Shown here piece by piece: positions 6,801 to 12,153 of a stretch of 12,153 nt of DNA. The translations under genes and the position numbers were made by a program. Position 1 is the first letter of the stretch; every line of letters begins with the position of its first letter. The notes beneath the pieces were generated by a model. The model had not been told where the DNA came from. It searched no databases and was given only the letters and a program-made list of their open reading frames with translations. The DNA comes from Pseudomonadota bacterium (GTDB lineage: Bacteria; Pseudomonadota; Alphaproteobacteria; Rhizobiales; Hyphomicrobiaceae), in NCBI GenBank assembly GCA_023430845.1, contig JAEYYJ010000356.1:1-12153 (forward strand), read 5' to 3'.

Positions 6801-7849
6801 GCCACCAGTCCCATGAGAGCCACGCCGCCTACTACAAGCAGCGTGTCAAGCCATACGCCGTCCGGCAACGTAAATCTCAGAATCTGGCAAACCAGACTGA
6901 GGATAGATGCCGCACAGAACACTTCGAGCGAGTTCCGACCGAGCATTGCAAGATATGCGACAGCACTCGGGACGGCCCTAGCAATATAAGGATAGACGAT
7001 CGACATGACAGCGACCAGTGCCAGGAATTGAATGATCCTGATCGGGGTCGCGAACGTCTTGCCATTAATGAATAGCAACTTCGGTTCTGGAACCGTCGTC
7101 GGATCGATCCAAGTACCGCCAGTCAGAACAAAGATCGTCCCGACGATGACAATTGGTAACGTCGCCCATCGAATAGGAACGATATTGCGACGCACCCAGG
7201 CTCCAAGGCCGCGATCCCGGGCCAGAACCAAGCCCAGCACAAAGATGAACTGCCAGGTCAACGGATTGAAGAACCACTGCCCCTCGACCGGCCATGCCGG
7301 GATCGTCAACGGCACAATCAGCGAAACCAGATAGAGCGCGAAAGAGGCCGGCAGCAAAAGGCTCGGCGCCACGCGGTCGATGACGGCCAGCAGTGGTGCC
7401 ACAAGCATGAGTGCGACATAGAGCGGCAGAATGTCGAAGTAGCCGAGCTGGTGACTGAGCAGCGCAATGCCGATGTGCGTCTCGACCGGTCGGTAGAAGA
7501 CAGCGGCCGCATTGTGCCACTCGAGCAATAGCGGGTTGTCCAGGAGGCGGGAGGTGATTGCGAGGATGGCGATCGCCAGCATCACGATCATCATATGCGC
7601 GGCATAGAGGGTGACAGCGCGCCCGCCGAGCCGGAACACGACCTGATGCATCGGCGTCGGTCGGTTGATGTCGCCGATCACGTACCGCAGCGACCAACCC
7701 GCGAGAATATAGAATAGTTCAGCCGAATCCGAGATCTACACCGCCCGATGCGTGAACTGATCGAAGAAAATTCCCGGAATGTGATTGATGAAAATCGAAA
7801 CGAGTGCAAAGCCGCGCCAGAAGTCTACGGCATTGGGGGCTCGTGGCAT
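6758..7849 (-). pseudogene. OpgC-like membrane acyltransferase interrupted by in-frame TAG
   Basis: Read through, this locus gives about 363 codons, the length expected for OpgC-domain proteins, polytopic inner-membrane acyltransferases that in known cases succinylate periplasmic glucans. The first 37 codons from the ATG at 7849 contain the hallmark N-terminus: VDFWRGFALVSIFINHIPG and then FTHR. A TAG at 7738-7736 interrupts, and the same frame continues with the equally characteristic SDSAELFYILAGWSL. The downstream open stretch begins at a GTG (7681) and gives 307 residues with about nine membrane helices, but without the first helix and the conserved DFWRG/INH and SDSAE motifs. No frameshift is involved, only one stop codon. 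It could be a recent pseudogene, a sequencing error or a readthrough site. Neighbours are the MMPL exporter 83 bases upstream and the SGNH-like gene overlapping its end. Modification of an envelope glycan is the plausible original role. Confidence 0.8.
7736..7738 (-). other. In-frame amber codon inside the OpgC-like gene
   Basis: The TAG falls between THRAV and ISDSAEL, inside a region where both flanks match the OpgC N-terminal pattern in one continuous frame. No ribosome-binding site was found immediately before the next in-frame start candidate (GTG at 7681). Confidence 0.85.
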
Positions 7850-7932
7850 CGGTTGAGTCCGACGTTGATCGTATCAAAAAGCACGTAGCGGCGGCGGAGC
7901 AGGCTAAACATACCAGCCACACCGCCCATCCG

Positions 7933-10269
7933 TCACGCAGCCGCGGCCGCAGGGCGCCGCGGCCAGTATCGGCGATAGAGCGCTACCGTTGCCGGCAGGA
8001 TGATGAGCTGACCGATCAATGAGGCAAAAAGGCAGATGCCTGCCAATCGCCCGAAGAGCCTCAGCGACGGGAGATGGGACAGGATCGTGACGCCAAGCCC
8101 CAGCGCGAGCACGATCGTCGTCAACACGATGACCGGACCGATGTGGTGCATGGTGCGGATGAGTGCATCGTTCACGTCGCGCGTACCCGGTCGGCTTTCC
8201 TCGAGCTGGAAGCGGTTCAGAAAGTGGATCGTGCTGTCGATGGCGAGCGCGAAGGCAACCGTGATCGCAATGATCGAGGCGAATTGCAGCCCCTCCCCGC
8301 CGAGCCATAACAGCGCCCCCGTCGCGAAGATCGGGAACAGCGAGGGCAGGATGCTCGTGACGCCCGACAGGACCGAGCGCAGCGCGACCCCGAGGAAGAT
8401 GAAGATCACGAACATATCGCCGATCAGGCCCCAGTTCAGCTCACCGATGAGGCGCGCAGAGTTGCGCGCCGCGATCGCCGGCAGCCCTGTCACGGATATC
8501 TCGTAGCCCGGATGCGCGGTCCGCACGGGGTCGAGGGCACGATCGATCTTCTCGACAATCGGTAGGATCTGGCTAGCGTCGATGTCCGGGAGACGTCCCG
8601 TCACCAGAACCGCGTTCCCCTCTTGGGCGATAAAGCGCTGCACGAGATGCTCGGGCAGAATGCCAATGTACTTCTTGACCGTCTCGACGCTGGTGTCGCC
8701 GGCCTCGGCGAGCCAGCGCCGGAGGCTCTCCACGGACCAGACATTGCCGAGCCCAGCCTCCTTCTCGAGCACGGTATGCGCGGCCGCTATGGTTGCGAGC
8801 GTCTGTTCGTCGAAGAGCGATTGCCCGCCGCTCCACTTGATCATCACGTGAACAGGATTGGCGCCCGTCAGCTTCGTGTCGAGACGCTCCGTTGCTGCGA
8901 GCGCGTGCTCCTTGTCCGGCACCTGATCGGCGAGCCGGTACTGCGGAACGAGTTGTACGTAGGCGAGTCCCGTCAGAATGACGGCCGCAAGACCCGCGAG
9001 GCTGAAGGCCATAGGCGCCGCGATCACGCGCCGGACGATCGCCTCGGTGGCGACGCCGAGAATGCCGAAACCGCCGTCGCGGTTCGGCTCGACATCCTTG
9101 CGCGGGTTCTTCTCGCGCGGAATGAGCAGCGCCGCGAGCGTCGGTACGACCACTGCGACAGCGAGGTAGGAAATGGCAACGGCCATGATCGCGACCATGC
9201 CGAACGTGCGGATCAGCGCCGACTCCGCGAACGAGAACGACAGGAGTGCCAGCGACGCGTTCATCGCAGTCAGCAGGCACGCCGGGGCCACGTCGAGCAC
9301 GGCTTCGCGCGCCGCCGTCAGGCGGTCGACACCCGCCATGATGTCACGCCGGATCGCGAACACGAGATGCATGCTGTCCGAAAAACCCGAGACGAGGATC
9401 AGCGGCGTGATGACGTTGATGAAGAGGTTCAGGCGATAGTCGAGGGCACCGACGACACCGAGCGTCCACAGGATAGCGATGGCCGGCCCGACAATGGCGA
9501 GGAGCGTCAGCGAGATGCGCCGGAAGAAGATATACGCGATCAATGTGCCGAGCAGGAACCCGAGCCCGTTGTAAACGAGGCGGTCGCGTTCGACGGCATT
9601 GCGGATCTCAAGCTGCATAACCGGCGCGCCGGTGAGCTGCACCTTGAGGCCAGAGCCCTGGAGGCCGCGCTCCGCCTCGCTCAGGATGCCGCCGATGACC
9701 TCCTTGGCCCCGCGCTCTTCGACGAGCTTCCTGTCGAGCGCAATGACGGCCAACGCCAGCGTGCCATCGTCCGAGAGAAACTTGCCTGTAACGATCTCAT
9801 TGTTTTTGAGCCGCTCGATCATGGCGTCGTAGGCGGCACCTTCCGGCATCTCGTCGGGCACCACGGGCGCGGCATAGCCGCCCGCATCCGGCTTCTCGCG
9901 CGCCGACAGCATCGACACGAGACCGTTGACGCCGTCGGTGAGCTGCAGATCGACGATCGTGTCGTGGACAGCCTTGAGCTTGTCCCTTTCGAGCAGGCCG
10001 GGTCCTTCTATGACGACCAGAACGTCGTACTCGCTCGAGGGAAAGCGCCGATCGATCTCCTCGTACTGGCGGAACTCGGCCGTATTCGTCCGGAACAGTT
10101 CCGAGAGACTGTCATCGACCTTGAGGCGCATCACGCCGAAGATCGCGAGCACGGTCAGGAGCACGATCAACGCGAACGTCAGCCAGGGCGCGCGGAGCGC
10201 GACGAGGCCAAGCCGCTCCAGCCCGAATGTGAAGGCGAACGTCCGTCGCGGCTCGCCAGTGCCCGCCAT
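7933..10269 (-). CDS. MMPL/RND superfamily exporter
   Basis: This 778-residue inner-membrane protein has the two-fold RND/MMPL layout. TM1 is at about 29-48, a large periplasmic domain spans 50-228, a cluster of helices covers about 231-383 and TM7 is near 421-440. A second periplasmic domain runs to about 610, followed by a C-terminal helix cluster to about 763. The equivalent helices carry ITPLILVSGFSDSMH (Asp298) and ITVAFALAIDSTIHF (Asp678), the charged positions expected to relay protons. It belongs to the predicted-exporter group of lipid or hydrophobic-compound transporters, some of which move hopanoids, but no hopanoid gene is nearby and the substrate is unknown. The start ATG at 10269 has an AGGGG site five bases upstream. 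The C-terminus ends in five alanines after a basic patch. The OpgC-like gene follows after 83 bases, so an envelope-related transcription unit is possible. Confidence 0.88.
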   Translation of the reverse strand: MAGTGEPRRTFAFTFGLERLGLVALRAPWLTFALIVLLTVLAIFGVMRLKVDDSLSELFRTNTAEFRQYEEIDRRFPSSEYDVLVVIEGPGLLERDKLKAVHDTIVDLQLTDGVNGLVSMLSAREKPDAGGYAAPVVPDEMPEGAAYDAMIERLKNNEIVTGKFLSDDGTLALAVIALDRKLVEERGAKEVIGGILSEAERGLQGSGLKVQLTGAPVMQLEIRNAVERDRLVYNGLGFLLGTLIAYIFFRRISLTLLAIVGPAIAILWTLGVVGALDYRLNLFINVITPLILVSGFSDSMHLVFAIRRDIMAGVDRLTAAREAVLDVAPACLLTAMNASLALLSFSFAESALIRTFGMVAIMAVAISYLAVAVVVPTLAALLIPREKNPRKDVEPNRDGGFGILGVATEAIVRRVIAAPMAFSLAGLAAVILTGLAYVQLVPQYRLADQVPDKEHALAATERLDTKLTGANPVHVMIKWSGGQSLFDEQTLATIAAAHTVLEKEAGLGNVWSVESLRRWLAEAGDTSVETVKKYIGILPEHLVQRFIAQEGNAVLVTGRLPDIDASQILPIVEKIDRALDPVRTAHPGYEISVTGLPAIAARNSARLIGELNWGLIGDMFVIFIFLGVALRSVLSGVTSILPSLFPIFATGALLWLGGEGLQFASIIAITVAFALAIDSTIHFLNRFQLEESRPGTRDVNDALIRTMHHIGPVIVLTTIVLALGLGVTILSHLPSLRLFGRLAGICLFASLIGQLIILPATVALYRRYWPRRPAAAAA

Positions 10270-10546
10270 TGCGGCCCCTCTCCCCTGTCCCAGCAGCAGC
10301 GCTGGCGGATGTGACCGAAGCCATGCTCCGACACTCTCCGAATCCTCTTAGCGGGCCGGATGCTGCAACGATGCACGGTCAACTTCAAGGCGATTGGGCC
10401 ACACTCATTCGCGCAAGCGGTGTCATTCAGACGTCCGATAAGCCGTTGACATGGGGCGCGAGGAGATGGCCGAATCACGGCGACGCGCATGGGACGCAGG
10501 CTCGTGATATGGCAGTGATCGGGAGCCCGAGGGGGGCGTGCATGGA
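10270..10546. other. Divergent intergenic region between exporter and tae4
   Basis: These 277 bases lie between two divergent genes and should hold both promoters. A TTGACA is seen at 10446-10451 on the plus strand, but no convincing -10 box follows at 16-18 bases. The purine-rich AGGGG/GGAGAGGGG site at 10274-10284 (minus strand) belongs to the exporter, and GAGGGGGG at about 10529-10536 to tae4. No structured RNA or clear repeat was found. Confidence 0.5.
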
Positions 10547-11095
10547 ATGATCAACTTCAGAGATCTCTGGTTGCAGCACCCGGCCAATCAAAGCAATGCA
10601 ACGCCGTGCATTGCCCCGCATGATCTCACCAGCATCGAGAACCGGCAGGTGAAACGCGGCCTGCCGGTATTCGGCAACCAGTGCGCTATCCGCATGGGTG
10701 TTTGCCTGAAGGGTGCGGGCGTTGCGCCGGCCCAGCTCGGGCGCGTCTCGACCTGCTATGTTCATCCGGCCGAGGAAATGCACTTCATCCGCGCTTCGGA
10801 GCTCGCCGGCGCCCTCGTGAGCACGAGGCTCCCGGGCGTTGCCCCCGTCGAGCGCATCACCGGCAAGGACGCAGCAGCGTTCTATCCCAAACTCTTCGGC
10901 CGCACGGGCATCATCTATATCCAGGACTACTGGGCGCGCACGAGCGACCGGCCCGGCAGCCCGACTGGCGATCACATCGATGTCTGGAACGGCTTTCGCC
11001 CCTCGACGAAGTGGCTCATGGAGTGGTTCTCGTGGCTCGGGTATTACTCGAATTATGCCGAAGCCAAGGAAGTCTGGTTCTGGGAAGTGAAGTAG
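10547..11095 (+). CDS. tae4: Type VI secretion amidase effector, Tae4 family
   Basis: This 182-residue papain-like (NlpC/P60-type) amidase cleaves peptidoglycan stem peptides in the periplasm of rival Gram-negative cells after delivery by a type VI secretion system. Family landmarks occur in order: FRDLWLQHPAN at 4-14; GNQCAIRMGVCL at 43-54 with catalytic Cys46; a middle HFIRASELA like the family's H-x-LRAEELA; GRTGIIYIQDYW at 118-129; GDHIDVWNG at 141-149 with catalytic His143 and Asp145 nearby; and EVWFWEVK at the end. The length matches characterised Tae4 proteins and there is no signal peptide, as expected for a T6SS cargo. The GTG at 10538 is in frame, but the ATG at 10547 has GAGGGG about 10 bases upstream and gives the family-like MINFRDLW start. 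No T6SS structural gene lies in the window. The next gene starts four bases after the stop and is the natural immunity candidate. Confidence 0.93.
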   Translation: MINFRDLWLQHPANQSNATPCIAPHDLTSIENRQVKRGLPVFGNQCAIRMGVCLKGAGVAPAQLGRVSTCYVHPAEEMHFIRASELAGALVSTRLPGVAPVERITGKDAAAFYPKLFGRTGIIYIQDYWARTSDRPGSPTGDHIDVWNGFRPSTKWLMEWFSWLGYYSNYAEAKEVWFWEVK

Positions 11096-11099
11096 CTCC

Positions 11100-11321
11100 A
11101 TGCGCTATGTGATCTCGATGGTGACGGCGATCGCGTTTGCGCTGATTGCCACCATTTTCATCAGCAGCCGGCTGGCGACATGGATCGTCTCGGGCATGAC
11201 TTTCGAGAGTCCAGACGAGGTGGCCAACCTGCACGCCCTCATCTTCATGGCCGGCAACTTCGCCGCCTTGATCCTCGGCTGGATCGCCGGCTGGATGCTG
11301 GCGGCGCGGTACCGGGAGTAG
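11100..11321 (+). CDS. Small two-TM membrane protein, candidate immunity partner of Tae4
   Basis: This 73-residue protein is not recognised as any named family. It has helix 1 at about 4-22 (VISMVTAIAFALIATIFIS), a loop of some 24 residues (RLATWIV...SPDEVANLH) and helix 2 at about 47-67, ending in basic RYR. Positive charges at both ends predict both termini in the cytoplasm and the loop, which includes FESPDE, in the periplasm. It starts four bases after the tae4 stop with no strong ribosome site of its own, so its translation is probably coupled to tae4. Known Tai4 immunity proteins are periplasmic, of about 110 residues with a signal peptide, and this is not one of them. Position argues for an immunity role by a membrane-held periplasmic loop. 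Alternatively it is an unrelated conserved small protein that merely precedes aspS. Confidence 0.7.
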   Translation: MRYVISMVTAIAFALIATIFISSRLATWIVSGMTFESPDEVANLHALIFMAGNFAALILGWIAGWMLAARYRE

Positions 11322-11328
11322 CTCCCGG
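11312..11328 (+). terminator. Hairpin spanning the stop codon of the small membrane protein gene
   Basis: CCGGGAG (11312-11318) pairs perfectly with CTCCCGG (11322-11328), and the TAG stop codon forms the 3-base loop. A second small stem, GGGCC/GGCCC around a TCCA loop, follows just after. There is no T-run, so termination would have to be Rho-aided; an effect on mRNA stability is equally possible. Confidence 0.35.
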
Positions 11329-11465
11329 GGCCTCCAGGCCCAACTTGACAAGCTAGGCCGTGCGTGCGCTGTTCCGGCCCGATTTGCAGCCATTCGACGC
11401 GCCGCGCCCGCGAGGTGCGCGCGAACGTCTCGAGAACCACGCCTCGGCGTGAGGGAGCCCCGGCC

Positions 11466-12153
11466 ATGGCCGACGCAGCTAAGCACCGCTACCGCTCGCA
11501 CACCTGCGGGGCACTGCGAGAGACTGATATCGACGCGACCGCACGCCTTTCCGGCTGGGTCCACCGAGTTCGTGACCACGGTGGCCTGCTGTTCATCGAC
11601 CTGCGCGACCACTACGGCTTGACGCAGATCGTCGTCGATCCGGATACGGCCGCCTTCAAAACTGCCGAGCGCCTGCGTTCGGAATGGGTCGTGCGCATCG
11701 ACGGGCGCGTGCGGGCGCGCCCCGAGGGCACGCTCAACACCGAGCTCGCGACCGGCGGCATCGAGGTCTATGCGACCGAGATCGAAGTGCTCTCCGAGGC
11801 CAAGGAGCTGCCCGTTCCGGTTTTCGGCGAACCGGACTACCCCGAAGACCTGCGCCTTACGTACCGCTTTCTCGATCTGCGCCGCGAGACGCTGCACGAC
11901 ATCATCATGAAGCGGCTCGCCATCACGCGCTCGATCCGCAGCCGTATGCATGATGCGGGCTTCAACGAGTTCCCGACGCCCATCCTGACCGCATCGAGCC
12001 CCGAAGGCGCACGCGACTTCCTCGTCCCTTCGCGCGTGCACGCGGGCAAATTCTATGCGCTGCCGCAGGCACCGCAGCAGTACAAGCAGCTCCTCATGAT
12101 GTCGGGCTTCGATCGCTATTTCCAGATCGCGCCCTGCTTCCGCGACGAAGATC
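11466..12153 (+). CDS. aspS: Aspartyl-tRNA synthetase (3' end outside window)
   Basis: This enzyme charges tRNA-Asp, and in many alphaproteobacteria tRNA-Asn as well, with aspartate in the cytosol. The window holds the first 229 residues of roughly 590. Residues 1 to about 110 form the OB-fold anticodon-binding domain ([21 protein letters not shown]). The class II catalytic core follows with [14 protein letters not shown] (motif 1 region), the flipping-loop stretch [13 protein letters not shown], then [14 protein letters not shown] and the start of motif 2 in FRDED at the very edge. The bacterial-specific insertion lies beyond the window. The ATG at 11466 has GAGGGAG eight bases upstream. It is 144 bases after the small membrane protein gene, enough for its own promoter, although only a TTGACA at 11345-11350 without a convincing -10 box was seen. 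Confidence 0.97.
   Translation, partial: MADAAKHRYRSHTCGALRETDIDATARLSGWVHRVRDHGGLLFIDLRDHYGLTQIVVDPDTAAFKTAERLRSEWVVRIDGRVRARPEGTLNTELATGGIEVYATEIEVLSEAKELPVPVFGEPDYPEDLRLTYRFLDLRRETLHDIIMKRLAITRSIRSRMHDAGFNEFPTPILTASSPEGARDFLVPSRVHAGKFYALPQAPQQYKQLLMMSGFDRYFQIAPCFRDED

Noticed and set aside
8623..10314. 563-codon open frame on the + strand opposite the MMPL exporter
   Set aside because: It is low-complexity, strongly charged antisense sequence; the minus-strand frame has proper membrane helices and RND motifs.
10269..10550. 93-codon + strand frame whose TGA overlaps the tae4 ATG (ATGA)
   Set aside because: The overlap is suggestive of coupling, but the protein has no recognisable feature, its first start sits on the exporter's start codon, and no good ribosome site precedes its internal ATGs. 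It is not supported as a gene.
11345..11350. TTGACA before aspS, and another at 10446-10451 before tae4
   Set aside because: Neither has a recognisable -10 box 16-18 bases downstream, so they were not listed as promoters.
11016..12041. 341-codon open frame on the - strand over tae4, the small membrane gene and aspS
   Set aside because: It is antisense to aspS and tae4, both unmistakable; there is no family resemblance.
1..12153. CRISPR arrays, tRNA or rRNA genes, transposase genes
   Set aside because: No regularly spaced direct repeats, cloverleaf sequences, rRNA-like stretches or transposase motifs were seen by reading; a covariance search was not possible here.

Overview
The window reads as a GC-rich chromosomal segment of an alphaproteobacterium, most likely in the order Hyphomicrobiales. 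This placement is inferred from base composition, from the gene families (ZnuC with a His-rich tail, an OpgC-type acyltransferase paired with an SGNH-like protein, an alphaproteobacterial-style AspS) and from the general look of the proteins. No rRNA or tRNA gene is present to fix it. Twelve protein-coding loci are supported: ten intact within the window or cut only by its edge, one interrupted by an in-frame stop, and one small unrecognised membrane protein.

Left end (1-1511, + strand). The 3' part of znuC, the ATPase of a zinc ABC importer, runs in from the left edge. About 320 bases of non-coding DNA follow, filled by a compound palindromic element made of many small hairpins around one larger inverted repeat. 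Next is a small membrane-anchored protein with a C-terminal Excalibur calcium-binding motif.

Centre (1514-10269, - strand). Read in transcriptional order, this strand carries: a large MMPL/RND-type exporter; an OpgC-like membrane acyltransferase broken by an in-frame TAG; an exported SGNH-like protein that lacks most of the catalytic residues; a SAM-dependent methyltransferase with its own sigma70-type promoter and a perfect 13-bp hairpin after its stop; and a close-packed trio of low-specificity threonine aldolase (ltaE), recR and a MATE efflux pump. The exporter, acyltransferase and SGNH-like protein form an envelope-related block. The ltaE-recR-MATE trio looks like an operon of functionally unrelated genes, with gaps of 31 and 14 bases.

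Right end (10547-12153, + strand). A type VI secretion amidase effector of the Tae4 family is followed four bases later by a 73-residue protein with two membrane segments. That protein sits where an immunity gene is expected but does not look like the usual soluble Tai4. No type VI apparatus, VgrG, Hcp or PAAR gene is visible, so this is an orphan effector pair as far as the window shows. The 5' part of aspS (aspartyl-tRNA synthetase) runs off the right edge.

The most interesting points are the Tae4/two-TM pair, the amber-interrupted acyltransferase beside a catalytically degenerate SGNH partner, and the compound palindrome after znuC.
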